A stretch of DNA of 64,000 nt, from positions 5,270,001 to 5,334,000 of the forward strand of contig JAKNDB010000109.1 of the NCBI GenBank assembly GCA_024305405.1. The letters are read 5' to 3'. Positions 12,319 to 27,700 of this stretch are shown piece after piece. This stretch comes from Dirofilaria immitis (taxonomy: Eukaryota > Nematoda > Chromadorea > Rhabditida > Onchocercidae). How positions within the stretch are numbered: the stretch's first letter is position 1; every line of letters starts with the position of its first letter. A program made the translations under genes and the position numbers. The notes under the pieces are model-generated. The model saw nothing but the letters and a program-made list of their open reading frames with translations. It had not been told where the DNA came from and did not search any database.

Positions 12319-15300
12319 CTTTAAAATGAAATAAGTGTGTAAGTCTTTCCATTAATGTATAAGGAATTAAATAAAGTATTGCACTATTGCGGTCATCTAC
12401 TCTTTCTCTCAGAGGTATGTTTGATAACCATGTGATTTGAAAGGGAAACTGAAAAAGGTTCCCAATGCCATTCTCTTAATGAAAAATTACTAAATTTGGA
12501 TTAAACAAGCATCGATTGAATATATTATATATATAATCTTTTCAAAAGGTCGAAAAACATTGTTTTGTTTGTTTCTGATTTCAATTCCTATAAATAATTT
12601 TTTAAACTTATTGAATTAAAGAGTATAAGGAAAAAGTCAAATAAGAAATAACAGAAAGAAATGAATAACCCATGATACATCACTAACAGGAGTGTATTCA
12701 AAAAAGTCGTGGATGTCGGCGTTCCTGAAATCCCCGGCAGGATGTATGTGACTCCGGAGAAAACGCAACATCGGTTATCGTCGCATTTGAACTGTATAAG
12801 AATTGCTTTCAAAATTTAGAATTCGAAAGAATGCAGAATTAAGTAGTAATGACACAGTATATTTTCAAATAGATTACTCATCAAATCATGTTATTTTCCT
12901 ATAATTTGATGAGTAATCTATTTATTCAAAGTAATCTGAAATAAACGAAGTTTTGTTCATTCAGTTAAATTAAATCAAGTTAACCAGCTAATTAAATTCA
13001 TGTTTTTCAAAATAAAAAAGTAAATTAGATTAAAATTACTAAAAAATAAATCAAAATCAATCAAATGAATTACGACAGTTTCCTGGTATAGAAATCTTTT
13101 AAAGCCAAATTATATGGACAACACTTCTACTAAAGGAAAATTTAGTGGAATAATATTAGTCTTATAAGGGCATCACTTCTCCAGCTGGGACTCTCCTGTT
13201 AAGTTCTCCACCTGCCGTTATAGTTATTAAAAGAAGCTTTCCACAATAATGGGATGTAAATAAAGTGAATATTAGGATTTCATACTATTTTTCCCATCAT
13301 TGAACAGTAATGGATCTTACTAACAAAAAGAATAAGTAACAAGAACAAATAAATATTTTTATGATCACATAAACGAACTTGGAAATTTCAATTTTAATGA
13401 GCAAACAAAATATGTTCTATTGTATACTTAGAAGACTCATTTCTTTTTCACAGAGAATGATGACTCCAATTACCTGAATCTGCACACACCGTACAATAGG
13501 ATATATATCCTTATAACATTATTTATGAAGTCACTTCTTTGAAAATTACTGACAATTTTACTAAGATATAAGTATTTTTAAGAAAAATCTGTAACCAAAA
13601 AGTACAAATCCATAACAAAATAGATTACTCTCTATCACTAAATTACGACGGAATCATAGACCAAAACAGATTTTTTTCCATCTTTTTAAACATATTTTTG
13701 AAAATAGGATTGGTTCGGCAGCAAAGAAAAAATTCAAACAGATATAAAGGCTTGAAGAAAGTCCAGGAAAAAATCCTCATTTTTTGCGACATTAGCAAGT
13801 AGAATTAAAAATGGTGAGATGATTAAATAACTTCTTTTTCCTGCTCTCTGATTACTTGGAACTTCCGAAAAATGAATCAACACACATGGTTAAATAACAA
13901 TCTCCATACTTTGATGAAAATTAATAAGAAAGAACAATATGTGCACAAGAAACATGGATAAAAGCATTATGTATTTCATGAAAAGTTATATAATACAAGA
14001 ATATGAACTGATTAATAATATTATGGCAAAGCTCGCGTGACCTTTATTTTAATGGTTGACATCGTGTATGTTACATAAATATGAATATAGAAAGAGGGAT
14101 AATGAATAATGAAAACGATATCGACAGCGATATCGAAACCAATTTACAGTCTAATTAATCTGATTCCAAACTTTATTTACATTCGACATAGAGCAATGTC
14201 ATCATCATCAGTAACTATTGAACTCAGTAAAGTGAAGTGGGATATCAGGTAATTAATTTCCATGTTAAATTCAGAACAAACTAATAAAATGCAACATTTT
14301 TGAATATCCATTTCTAGGAACGAAAATAAACTTCTATATACTAAGTTTAAAAGTTGTGACTTTACCATTTCTTACTTAATACTTTCGGTTTTCAAAACGC
14401 AACTGAATTTAGCGAGATTAAAGAAGACTAGCAGACATTTTAAAGCAAATTTTGTGATTTACCGAAGAAATGGAAAAGATGCAGAAAAAAATGAAATATT
14501 TTGGAATGAGAGGCATCAGTCATGATGGCTACTGATTAATCGATGAGTGCACAAATAAAGCTTTCTATGAATTCACGACTAGCAATCTATTACGTTTTAG
14601 CACTTATTACACTTCAGGAAACTAAATTTCAGATCAGTTTCATATAACTAACGAAAAGTATCTGTTCTAAGTTGCATATGAAATATCGAGCATCAACAGT
14701 AATGGCAACCATTTCATGTAAAATATAGCATCGAAGTTAGTATACGAGTGGAGTCAGTACACCTACACGCTATACAACGAGGCATAAATAAGAAAAATTT
14801 GTGGACTCATTACTAAATGGTACATCCAGGCAATCAATAATATAGGAAACAATATCGAATCTTCATAACGTCATTACAAAGAACGAGTTCTTTTGCTACA
14901 ATGCGAAAATTTGTCATAACATATCCGTATTGACAATCAAACCAAACATAAGCATTTATGAAGAAACTCTTTTGCATATCTTAATAAAAGTGTACCAGGC
15001 AGAGAATGATAACAAGCGGAAACTAAGACAACGTAATTACTACTACGCACTCTGCTCTGCTTTCCACAACAGTTACAATTACTGCATCATTACGTAAGCA
15101 CTAGAAGTCATGGAGAGTGCCAATGCGTAAGTAGTATCACATTAACATCTGCGAAAACATGCGCTGAAATGGCCGTCTACAAAAACACAGCCCTACCTGT
15201 AATATCATTGGCCGACCGCAAAATATCATGAGGCACTGTTGCATGTCCTGATTGAAGCCGAAATGGGTACATTGAAAAATGATTTTGGTGTCAGATTTCA

Positions 15301-17377
15301 TTTCTCTGCTACTAGGGGGATTGAGAGTTCAGGTTTCGGAAGGTTTCATTAACGTTTCTAAGAGTGTTTATTATGTGTAAGGATACCAAAAGCCATTAGG
15401 GCGCATCTCTAGTAATTGCAAAAGTCCTTAGTAGTCTAATTCATTTCTGTCATAATATCTTCGTGAAGTGTAAAAGACGCAGTAAGTCCATTAAATAAAT
15501 ACTGGAAAAAATTTTTATTGCTAACATGATAGAATGAAACTGAATGACTGGACCAGTCTTGTAAGCATAGCTGAGGACAAAACAGATTTCTAAAGGTTTC
15601 GTTGAAACCGTTTGAATGTTGCATCATAATCTAATTCCTTCGTCTGCGTTTTTTTAATTGTGCTTTATGGTATGAATAGAGGGAAAGAGTTTCTATACAG
15701 TCAACTTCGTCAAGAAATCCGAAGCAAGTTTCGATTAATATTACCTGCTGACTAATTCAAATCGTTTGTTTTCTGATGTATTGATTTATACGTACAATAT
15801 GCAGTAGTGTACCTTTTTCATATTGTAACTCCGTTTTTCTATCTCATGTATAAGGCGTTCGCGTCCACAGGAGACAATTTTTAATCTCATAGCGATCTCC
15901 GCTACCAGATTGACCGATATTCTGCTGTCGCAACTGTAACTTTTACCCCTTTCCCCATTATGTACATTTATTGTGTTGTTTTACAAGATCAATTTTCCGT
16001 TGATATTGCACCCATATTTTATTGCGCCGGACAAAAAGTTCTACCAAACCGTTTATCAACAACTTCCGCAACATCATCTTAACAACAAATCTTGAAGTAT
16101 TGTTTCTTATACTTCGTAACTATAATTTAACATGCTAGGGAGTTAGCTTCTTCAGATAAACGATTGAAGCTATAAACACGATTCTTTTAGTGGTTGAGCA
16201 TTATGCTTTATATTTCCTGTCCTTCACCATTGCAGTACCTTTCCACACAAAACACTAACGTTTTAAGTCATGTGACCTGTTAATTCATTCGTTACAATGA
16301 TTATAATAATCAAATGCTGGCCCAGTTATGTATAGAATAAACCACTATTTCACTGTGGATCTTTCGATAATTTTTATCATCTATAATATTTTCTCACATT
16401 CACTTATTATGGCTTCTCTACGTACACTAAAAATGTTCCCCGGGAATAACCGAATTTAGGATCCTAAAAAATAAAATAACTAGTTCTTTGCCGTTGCCTC
16501 CTCTCTAGCTCTTTATGCCTACAGTAGTAAATCATGCTAGTGACTTTTCTGTTTTGTCCCTGAACAGTGTATCTTCCGTATCATTAAAACTCCCAGTAAC
16601 ATGATAAACTATTCACATAATAATAATAGCGTATTCGTTGCATCAGTGCTTGTTCTGATCTCTTCATATTCAAGTAACACATAACTTATCCATTTTTAAT
16701 CACTAGCCCAGAGATGCAACGAAAATTTGGTTCGAGCAAATTTTATTTCCCAGAATAGATTTTCTGACGACTTTAGGGATGAGCAAATCCGAAATCACTG
16801 ATAAAATTTATTTTTTAAACAAATGAAGGCATTAAATTTGTTTATAAAGCATCAAGTAAATCATTCAAGAAACCGAAGTTCTTAATGCTCCTGCGCTGTT
16901 GATGAACCAAGAAACGAAAAATGTAAACATTATCCCACATGTTATGCCTGCAACGAACATACTATTCAAGGCAGTAAAGTTCCTTATGAAAACGCGCTTT
17001 TTCTCGCATTTCCGAAATTCACGTCTAATAATTTCAATTCAAAAGTAAGATGATGTAACACAAAAGAAGAAAATCTGATAGCTCCTGTGAGATAAAAAAT
17101 ATTAAAACACACTTCCCATTAAAATTAAACGGCACACTGTTATATCATCTGTCTTGCTCATGGTTCAATCACGCATCTTATAGGCCGGATATCAGTCTTG
17201 CAAAAGAAGATTATGATGCGAAATAATTCTACTCCTGATAGCTTACTGTCTTTGTTTTAACATTTCATAATTCCTTTTCAGGGTCAACCCTTTCTAAAAG
17301 ATCGGAATAAAAGGAAGGAATATTCTTTTTTTTGAATCATATAAATTTAGAAATCAGATGTTAAAAAAATGAAAAAG
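12319..17377. other. Intergenic or 5' region of lgl-1, no exon recognised
   Basis: The start exon of lgl-1 should lie here on the minus strand, but I could not place it. ENT transcription ends at the right side. Apart from the hairpin at 12867-12923, I see only AT-rich sequence with short random frames. Confidence 0.5.
12867..12923. repeat. Perfect 20-bp inverted repeat (hairpin)
   Basis: The arms at 12867-12886 and 12904-12923 are exact reverse complements over 20 bp, separated by a 17-nt loop. The flanks do not pair, so the palindrome is sharply bounded. It may be the relic of a terminal inverted repeat, a cruciform-forming site or a transcribed stem; there is no direct evidence for any of these. 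Confidence 0.9.
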
Positions 17378-20300
17378 TCAAGGACCGAAGATTAGGAAGA
17401 ACGCTGCTATCATGCCTGCAACTGTTGACTTGGATGGTTCCACTATCCTAAATTAAATAATTCAGGATTATAAATTTCTTGTTAAAATAATTTATTTCTG
17501 AAAACAACCAGCTATAAACAAGATATATGATATGAAGAGCATATACTATTAGTAAAAGTTATGCTTACCTTGGCACGTACATCATTATTACGGAACTGAA
17601 GTATCCACTGCTAATGGACATGATGAATGCAAAAATAATGTAAATCCATACATTGTAGAACCACACATTCCAGGTTCGGTATTCAGGACGAAAGTAACAG
17701 AATATCAACAATGGAATGAGTGCAATGCGTGCAACAACCGGTACAACCATCCACTTTGGTGACGGCTGAAATTTTTGATTATCAGTTTAATTCTACTTTG
17801 CGGAGAAAATTTCCAAACAAATAACTTGAAATTCCAAAATTGTCGTAGAATAAACATACCCACTGCACAAAATTAGCCAAAATTGATCCGGCAGCAGCAA
17901 AAAATTGAATAACAGATATGTTGTAATCGGAGTGAATAGTTTTTCTGCAAATTTACTAATTAAGTACCGGGAGTATCAGACTCAGTAACTTAAACTAAGC
18001 AAATGTTGTTTGCGATCTATATGGAACTTTTCAAACGTATCCAGAAGTGAAACTAGAAATATAATAAAAACTGGTTAGGTCATTTAACACATCGACCCAT
18101 GAAAAAGATTTATCAGTTTAACCCAATGACGGAAAAGCAGCTGAGAGGTGTGGAGAATATTTCATAATTCATAGAAATCTGCTTTTTACTATCATCCATT
18201 ACAAGTTTTTTCTCCTATGAAGGTTATTCTGAATCCAGTGAGTCTTACATTTTTAATTCAAACTACACATCACTAATTCTGATTTTCCATTAAGTTTTCT
18301 CTATGCTGATTAATATGATCGTCATAATTAATTTATTATTATTTAATTAGCATCGCCGTTATGATTCTGTTCATCTATTAAAAATTAGAGAAGCTTAGGG
18401 CGGTTGTAAAACGTACCTGGTATGAAGAAATCATATTTTCCACTTTCATTATAATATCTGATGTCAGCCATTACTACAGGAAACAATGTCAGTGTTACAA
18501 AAAACACACACCACACATTGAAACACTGAATCCAAATCTGAAAATATATTAATACCTCAACAGCACACTAAACAAATTTAATTCCGAGCAACAAGTTTTT
18601 TTTTCTTTTTTGAAGAAAATGAATCTGCAAGACATAAAAAAACAAGAACTGCTCGAGAGAATGAAGAATTCCAAAAACGATTTATGTTCAGGATACACTC
18701 ATTCATCTTGGACAGCAATTAGTGTTTGTCGGTTTCAGTGAAAATTGTAGTCTTATTTTGGTAATCGATGTTCAGTTTTTTGAAATCAATTAGTCACTGA
18801 ATAAAAAACAATTTTGCGGCTACACTATAATCACGTATTGATATCTGTGAACCCCATATATTTTAGTGTTAACATTTTTGATAAGTGCTCACTCTGGGAT
18901 AGAGAAAAAACCTTGTCTAGAATACCTAGAAGAAAGTAACAAGGGAATTTTAAAAACAGTCGATACGACCAGAAAAGTATTTATACATCTATAATTATCT
19001 TACATTTTTCAAAAATTGAAATAAATGAATAGAGAAGCAGAGAGATCGACCTTTTGAAAATTTGGAGGTATAACTTCAGCTTTTCTTTGAAACCTGTTTT
19101 CGGTACGATTCTATTTATTTCAGTCCCATCTGTGACTGTTTCATTTACAGTGTTGATCCTTTCTAAATGCTGACCCTCTTCATGTTCGTTCTTATCATCG
19201 TAATTTTTTGTTTTTTCATATAGTACTTGTAAAACTCCTGAAACCATCCTTTAAAATAATAAAATGTTCTGTACAAATTATTTTCAATCTTAAGGAACAA
19301 TGAAGATGCGGTAAAATTTAAACATACAAATTTCTGTAGTAAAAATACTGATCCAAAACAGGCAAAAACTGTTAACAAAGATATCAAGAAATAGAAGAAA
19401 GCCGCCATCCATATATTTTTCGCAACTGAAACACATTGTAATTACAAACCATACTTCGTTTTTTCCTTTTTTTTGTTGTTATTGTTTGATGGCAACACCA
19501 ATGAACAGTTTACAGCTCAAATATTTAAATTTCTTGTGAAATATCAAAAATCATTGCAAAAAAATCTTTCTGAAGTCACTGCTCAAAAAGTGCGCACTTG
19601 AATTGCAAAGATCGAAGTTACATAAGCATAAGTTTTAAATTAATCATTTTTTCATTAGTGTTTCTCCAATCATAAAAAAGAATCTATATATAAAATGCGA
19701 CTCACCAACAAGTGTTACGATATTTACGACAGATACAAATGTACCGCATATATTGTTGCCCAATATCAATGCATTGGTATATTGAGGCGGAAAGTTGGCA
19801 GTTAAACCATAGAGTGAACTTTGATAAACACCATTAGCAGCATTTAATAATACTACTGTGATCATGGTAATGAAGAAAAATGCACCAATCACTGAAAATA
19901 ATGCATTAAGTAAAAATGAAAAATCAACTAAGAGTAGAAACTGCAAAAATAATCCAATCACATTTAATGCAGATTCAAGAAATAAAAACTTACTCTGAGA
20001 AGTATTAATAAGAGTGAATATAAGTGTTATCAGAACGATAATCGCCAGAACAAAAAGCGAAAAGCTAATTCGTCGTCTAAGACCACCTCTGTAAATTATT
20101 GGAAGCAAATCAAGAATTGCATAAAAATTGAATGCTATCATCAGATAAATAGAACTTTCAACGTATTTTCATTCCAGTACGTTTCGCTTTATTGATATAG
20201 TTACTAAGCATACCAGATTTTATCATTTAAAATCATCACTAGCGAGAAAGAAGACTATCTGATTACCAATACAGCACAAATATAGCTATCGATCAAACTA

Positions 20301-21755
20301 TCTGATCCAAGCATTCTCTATACTGGACAAGATAACTTGAGTAGACTGTGAACGTCATCCTTCAGAGCACCTTTACTTATCATTTTCATCAATTTTTTTG
20401 AACGAATCGAAAATTAATTTCAACTCTAATCCATGCGGACCATTTAGAGTAAGCACAGACATGAAGTATGGAATGATATTCCGAGATGATACGAACTTGA
20501 TCTGGACGAATAAGTTGATCAAATTAAGTAGCAAATTCGGTATCTGCGAAGCAAGTCCAAGATATGGTAAAAAATAAACCGCATAATCACTCTTATGCAC
20601 CATACCATCGGCATTCATCTCCACGAATTTATAGTTCACGTAATACTGAAACTAGTTGGTAAAGGTAAAAATTTCAATATTTTCATCACAAGTGTTAATA
20701 AGAGGCTTTTTCAGTTATAATTTTCAGCTTCCGAATCTCTTTTATTCAACGATAGCCAAATAAGTTTGACAGAGATTAAACAAACATTAAAAGACATGAT
20801 CTTTAAGTGATATAGTTCAAGATGTCGGATTTCTGTAGCACATTTTAATTAATGTGCCTTTTGGAATACGATAACAAGGAAAAGGATTTTACAGATTCTA
20901 AGGAATGATATTCCACAAGGGCATGAGAATTTTTTTAATTCAAATGATGAATTTGAGGTTTCTGAATGGAACCATTCCATTCAGAATTCTGAATTCTGTG
21001 TTTCCAAACTCATATATGAGTTCTTTTATAATTGAATATGTCTAAATTCTGATTCTGACTTCAGTTAAAGTTCAGATCGTCTGCTTCGAGATAGATGGCT
21101 GTGATTTTTAACAATCATACTGCGTGAACTGATTCAATATATTTATATCTGTCACGAAAAAACATTAATTACAATGTCTCTATTTTTATGCACTGGTTTT
21201 AAAGTGAACCATATATATTGCACTGTATATTACATTATGAGTTCGAAATCGTAAAATTTAGGTTAAGATTGCAGCTGCAATCAGATCAGTATATATTTGA
21301 GATTACAAAAGAATTTTAACGTAAATCTTGGACTATATGAGCTAGTGATTGATACAAATACTTCCGTCACACTGTATGTCAATTTTCGACGTAAAATATT
21401 ATAGTATTTGAACCAGTTTTATTCTCGGAAGAATTGATATCTTATTTAGTGTGATGTTTCTAGAGCATTGTTGAGCAACGTTATGCAAAACAATAAGCAA
21501 CTTCAGTAAATCTTTAACAATTTCATTTTATGTTTTTTACTATCTTCTATACATATTGTTATGTAAACTTACAGATGGAGCGATTGTTATGAACATGTTC
21601 CATGGCATTAAAACACCAATCCCGTGAAGTAGTAAAATGAAATACACGGCATTGTACTTGTCTTTAGGAGGTTTGTCGAACACCATACCAACAACTTTCT
21701 CAAACCGTTCACTTATACTGTAAGACAGCATAATAGTTCTATCAATTTCATTCAT
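17378..21755 (-). CDS. Equilibrative nucleoside transporter (SLC29/ENT family)
   Basis: ENT proteins carry nucleosides across the plasma membrane or vesicle membranes by facilitated diffusion, usually with 11 membrane segments. Ten exons are seen: 21573-21755, 20497-20645, 19994-20088, 19706-19891, 19328-19425, 19051-19237, 18417-18537, 17860-17944, 17569-17765 and 17378-17447, for about 455 residues, the normal family size. Hallmarks are GIGVLMPWNMFITIAPS in TM1, NGVYQSSLYGLTANFPPQYT around TM4, EFYKYYMKK after TM6, an acidic cytoplasmic loop, CFNVWCVFFVTLTLFPVV in TM7 and LFTPITTYLLFNF in TM8. The start is the ATG of MNEIDRTIML. Three frame inconsistencies lie at T runs 19204-19216, T4 19052-19055 and A6 17899-17904; each is repaired by one extra base. 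The stop at 17378-17380 falls inside the last membrane segment, so the C-terminus may also be affected. I read it as a real transporter with sequence errors, not a pseudogene. Confidence 0.9.
20962..20984. repeat. Short hairpin in ENT intron 1
   Basis: The 9-bp arms CTGAATGGA and TCCATTCAG are separated by 5 nt and followed by the self-complementary run CAGAATTCTG. It could be chance in AT-rich DNA. Confidence 0.6.
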
Positions 21756-24700
21756 AGAAAATTTGATATCTTATTCATTGTCTCATCCCTGCAGCATTGC
21801 TAAGAAAAAAAAAAACACGAACAACTTTTAGTGAACCGCTGATAACTTCATTTGCATCCATCAGTTCTATTTAGTAAAACTTAAATGACTTATTAAAATA
21901 GCTTGGCGTCCTTCACTACTCTAAACCATCCATTTTTTTGAATTAATTTTGACAATACTTGAAAATATTTGTTCCCAAAAGAAATAAAGATAAAAATAAT
22001 ACTGAAAATGATATTATAACACTTTAGGGAATGACCCTAAAATATGATACTGGAAATTGGTCTTGAATTGACTTATAAATAACAGAAGCCAAAAAAAAGA
22101 TTCATGAAGCAAATTTTGGTTAGCCTTTCAAGCTCTCTTAAAAAATAAATGTAATATAGTGCTTACTGAAGCACCACTTCTAAGCAAGTTGAATATATCC
22201 AGATTCAACAAAAGATCAGCATATTAGATTAGATGGTGATTGATTGAGTGAACAAGTAAAACTCAACAGTCCGAAATACAAGTGAACTTTCTGTAAGAAA
22301 TTACAGATCGTGCATACTGTAACAGAGCGTCTATAAGTGCATGATCAGTAAGAAACTTCTATGACATCCTATTAATAGTAGTGATAGAAATATAGAGATG
22401 TTCCCTTTGGTCATCTTAACGATAGGTTTATGCTACGGTATAAGAATCTGTAATAAAGCATTATAAAATTTTAATCGGAAATCGATTTATTTCCTTGCAT
22501 TATTTAACTGATTGAATGAAATGTGGAAGGAAATACGATTTCTAAATTGTAATTATCTTGAAAAGAGCAATGTAAAGCAGTGGAAATTGAGGTGATATAA
22601 ATTATGACGAATCAGATGATTGCAGGCAATTTTTTTCATTGACTAACACGAGTAAAAATATATGTGGTTGGCTTAGGAATTACTATTTCACATACAATAA
22701 TTAGATTCTTTACTAAATAAAATTTTAATACATGCTTCTGTCCAAAAACTGCACAACTATCAATACAGAAGTGTTATGCTTTATCCATTACATCGTTTCA
22801 GTCTTATTCTATTCTCAATTTGATTCGAGATTATATTATCAAAGAACCCAATAGATTAGAATCTTTTGTGATTTTATAGATTATTTTTCAATATACCAAG
22901 CACAACAGCCGAATCATAAAAAGTTAAAAATGACTTATATCAGCTTCCTAATTTATGGCAGATTTCCTGAATCATCTACCAGACTTGAAATACGATATAA
23001 ATTTTGTCCAGAATTCGAAAAAAACGAAATGTACAATAATGGAATATTGTCTCCTTCATATATCTCCATATTTTACAGAAGTGTTTTATCTACAAAGATT
23101 GCTATAAACTAAGATTTTAATGGGTCTTCAGAATCATATATTAAAAGGCAAATAACTAGTATAGCAATATAGCAGTTTAGAATTTATTATATCTAAATTT
23201 TAGGGTTTTCTCCAAATTAATTTTAAAAATTTCAAATCTCAATTCACGCGAATGTTTTTTTCAAATAATATATGATAAGTATTTTACGAAGTTGGAAAAA
23301 TCAAAATATGAAGCAATCTTAACAGTGAATTACTCTAAATTACAATTTTTAGAACACGCTGGATGTGAATATTTAAAGAACGGATTTCTGTGGATAATAA
23401 TGTTAACATGGAGATACACTGAAGTCAAAGCAAATCAATCAAACAATTTGCACAGGAAAAACATTCAGTATTAGTTTGACCGTTAAGGAAATGCTGATGG
23501 CATAGAAAAATTAATGTCAACAAAAATGGACGAAAAAAAATAGGCCAGATAAACATGAGAAGTTAGAGAGTTTATAAGTGAATAAAAAGATGACATAAAA
23601 TCAGGTGGGGCTGATTGAATCAGACATTGATAACTGATAATGCTTTGTAAATTGGCAGCAGTAGCAACAGTGATAACAATATCCTTTAAGTAAAAGAATG
23701 AATGAATTTAGACACAAAGTGATTATCAACGAAAGACGAACTAAATTTGCCCTTCATGAAAACAGATTTCATTCTCATTTTCGTTCAAATTCATATTTTA
23801 TTTTTCATCTAGTATTCAAAAATATCAATTTACGCCAATTCCGTCAAGTAATAATAAGGCGGGGAGAAAAAGATGTTCGTCCTTGTTTACGCTAGCAAAA
23901 GTAGAAGCCAGCATCTTTAGCATTTCGCTATTAATTAAACTGCGCGCCTTAAAAGAAAAGGAGGAGTAAAGGTCAAAGGCAAGAAAGGAGAAAAAGAAAA
24001 GTATGGTTGTGTTATAACCGCAGAAATAGATGGCGCCAATCTTTCGGTATTGTGTTGCTGAGCTCTACATTCTCTGTATGTCTTCACACTGTATTTGGAG
24101 TTGTTGTTGGTGAAGTGAAAATGTCATTTTAATGTTGCTTGCTATCGATTCTATTTGAAGCGAGAGAATTTGGGTTATTTCGAATAGCAATTCAAATTCT
24201 GTTTCTCATCAGTTAGCTTTGTACGTTTATTCAAATATAGAATATTCTGCTTAGCCGCTTGACGAACTTTCCTCTAAAAAATGATTGCGCACAATTCAAA
24301 ATTAAGCAGTTTTCCAATTTTTTAAACATTCATTTTTGCAAAAATAAGAACAAAAATACTGGTTGAAAATAAAAGGAAAAATAAGGCATCATAAGTGATG
24401 AGATGGATTGCTTGGAACAGTTTAATAGTCGGCTTACATCGTAAGCCCTCTTTTCCCTTTCTCCATGAAACTTTGATGCAGCGCATCCGATATGCTTTAA
24501 TGTAACAAAAAAAATCATAAAAAATTGAATAGTGCTAAACAAACGGACAACTCCCTTCCAGCGAACCAACATATTTTTGAAAATATGCACCAGAATATTT
24601 CACATGGAACTATACTAATTATTGAAAGCAGTTGGGGTATGTTTTATGGTTTATGAAACACCGAGAACTGATAACATTTCAATCAATATATAGAAGAGAC

Positions 24701-27700
24701 AGGAATCATCTATTTTAATGATTAGAGTTACGAATAAATTCGAAGAAATTAAAACATTATTTATCCGTAAAACATAAAATCTTATTTGATTTAATTACTT
24801 CGGTCTAGGACTGTTTGTTCTAATTTTGGACTAATTAGCAAGTGCTTCCATCTTGTGATTAAAAAGAATCAAAATGAAGAAAAAGTAGGTATGTAATTTC
24901 CTTCCTACATGAAACGAGGCATAGGTTAATGTCATCTTCCTATACTTTATAGAAAAAGCTTAAAATTAAAGGTAAAAGTAACAGAGTATTTGCTCTATAA
25001 ATAAATATTTAGATTTCTTGAGTAAGAGAAAATGTGGAAACTAAGGATTCTGGTTTGAAAAATTCACTATTAACGGAGGTAGAAAAATAGGGAAAAATTA
25101 ACTAATGTTGGAAATGGGACGGACGATAGCCTAATTTACTGCATTTACTAACAGTTACTGATCAGAGAAAGCTACAAAAGTTTTTAATTTGCTTTAATTC
25201 GCTGAAATGTTGAGCAAACAAAAACAGAGTAAATATCATGCATCTTTTGCAAAGAAAAAATTTTCTATGAGGAACACATTGGGGAGACTGATGAATATGT
25301 GAGGTGCAATAGAATCTTCCATCTTTCCATTTTCGACATAGACATTGCGAGTAATAATATAGATTCTTGAACCTACGGCACTTGCTGGCCTAATAGATAT
25401 TGTTATAATCAGCATATTAACCAATCACAATTGATGAGTTCATTGAATGAAAAACTAATTCCTAGAAAATATGATTTTATGTGCACTTAAAAATTACTTT
25501 CTTAGGCACGGTGATTAAAAAAATCGATGAATATGCAAAAGAATTCATCTAACTTTATGCTATTATGTGCAAACAAACCGAGTTCTGCAATTGAAATTGA
25601 CAAAAACGGGAAGAGGAAAGAGGAAAGAGGGAAAAGGAGAAAAATCCTAAAGCTTAGTTTAATCAGATAAAGCATCGTTGCCTGCTATTTGTCGTGCATG
25701 CACTGTCACGATAGTTGCAGCGACAAATTCTGTAAATGACAAGACGGCTTTAACGAGTTTTCTGAAAGATAAAATTATCCCCAAGCTTTTGCTTCATAAA
25801 ATCGAGAACTATTTTATGCAGTGAGTACCCAATTTTAGCCTGCGAATAACAGAAGTAGATATGAGGCAGATTGTCGTTTTTCTAACTGAGAAATGTTCAT
25901 GTTAGTCTTTTCAGTATCAAACAGGTAGTGACGTGTGAAGGATAAAGGACAATAATCTTATTACCTTTTGGTAATGGACTAAAGAGGAGTAGGAGACTGC
26001 ATGAATGGAAATATAATATTTCATCGATTTGTTGTAAAACACTCTGGAAAGCTCCGATGCCACACTAGTATCCGATATTTTTTTCACATTTCGTTCGCCT
26101 ACAAATATCACGATGGATTGAAGAAATCGATCTTAAAGTGAGCAGCTCAAAGGAAAGGCCACGTTCACTATTTTCGGCTTCTGCAATTTGTTAACAGGAT
26201 TATCTAATTCTTATCTCATTATCCCTATATTTCGTTCTACTTCATTTATTTTGTAATCTATTTGTTGTTTCAGAAATGTAACAATATGACTCTACAGTTA
26301 AGTTGCTTTTCTCACCATTCTTTAAGTACGCGAAAAAAATTTATTGCTACCTGCCTGTTTTGTGTTGTATGACAAATTTCTGTGTATGATGACTGTTGCA
26401 TTCCTTCTCATTTCAAACCAACAGAAGAAATGTTCTATGATTGTAATATTGTATTACAGGATGCAAGAATGATGATGCTATCGGCGAATTATTTGCATCG
26501 GTGAAATTATTCGTTATTTAAATTCGTTACCGCTAAATAAGTTAATTTAGTGAAATTTAAACAAACTTTGTTTATTGCATGGGGAAAACTTGTTTCAACA
26601 CCTTGTTAACAGTTTGTAATCCTGAACAAAAATAACGACACAGATATCGCAAGTTGTATGCTTCTTTTGGAAGTAGTGTCGGATTTCAGTTGTTTCTTCA
26701 TGACCTGATTTTGTCTTTATAAGAAAACGTCCGAAACTTTGATTCAAAAAAATTTTATGATGAATGTAGTTAACAAAAACAACAAAAATAATCACGTCGT
26801 ATCTCTGGCTAATAGCTCCTTTTTCTAGCAGGCATCATTCTCTTTTGAATTCCTTATGATAAGAGACGCAAATGAACGTTTTCAAGATTTGATTGAAAAT
26901 CAGATTGGACGACTAATTAAAATTTATTGAAAAAGGCATATTTTGAAGGAAAAGCAAATTTTATTATTATAAAGAGGAGAGTGTTGAAATCACTGGTTTC
27001 TTGACGTTTAATTTTGTATACTGATTTCGGTTATAGAAAAAGCTTTCGTGTCGATCATTATTTTCATTTCTTTATCGAAATTATTTGTGGCTAATCGTCG
27101 AAATTTCTGCATGATAAATGGAAAATATATACATACTTTCAAGATCCATTCTACAGGATCTCATTTTCATCAAAGTTATTCGTCTTCCTTGCCGTAATCC
27201 ATTTAACCATTTTCATTTTATTCTTTGTATCACACTACCAAATTTTACTGTACTGTATTATTCGGTAATCCTGCTACTGAATATTTTCCGTCCGATCCTC
27301 ACGACAATCAACAACAAGACAGATTTTTCCTAAAAGTACTTCAAAATAGCTAACATCGATAAAAAGTAACAGCAAATGAACCGATGTGAGGGTTAGCTTA
27401 AAGTGATTCTCGCGTAGATTTTTCCAAATGTTCCAAATGTAAAAAATTTTGCTACGCCTATGGCTTATGCAATCGTTTTTAAAACAACGAAAGTGTCTAA
27501 GACTTACGCTTGTTCTTTGTGTTACTGTAGTTTCTAAGACTTAGAAATTTCTAGTCCCTTTAAAGATTTCGCACAGTTAGTTGAATAGCTTGTGTGTATA
27601 TCTTGATTTGCAGTTTATCTCTTCATTTGTTACTGAAGGAAAACAAATAACTATTCTTCAAATGTATATGGTATTGACTTTGAATCTTGACACATTCCAT

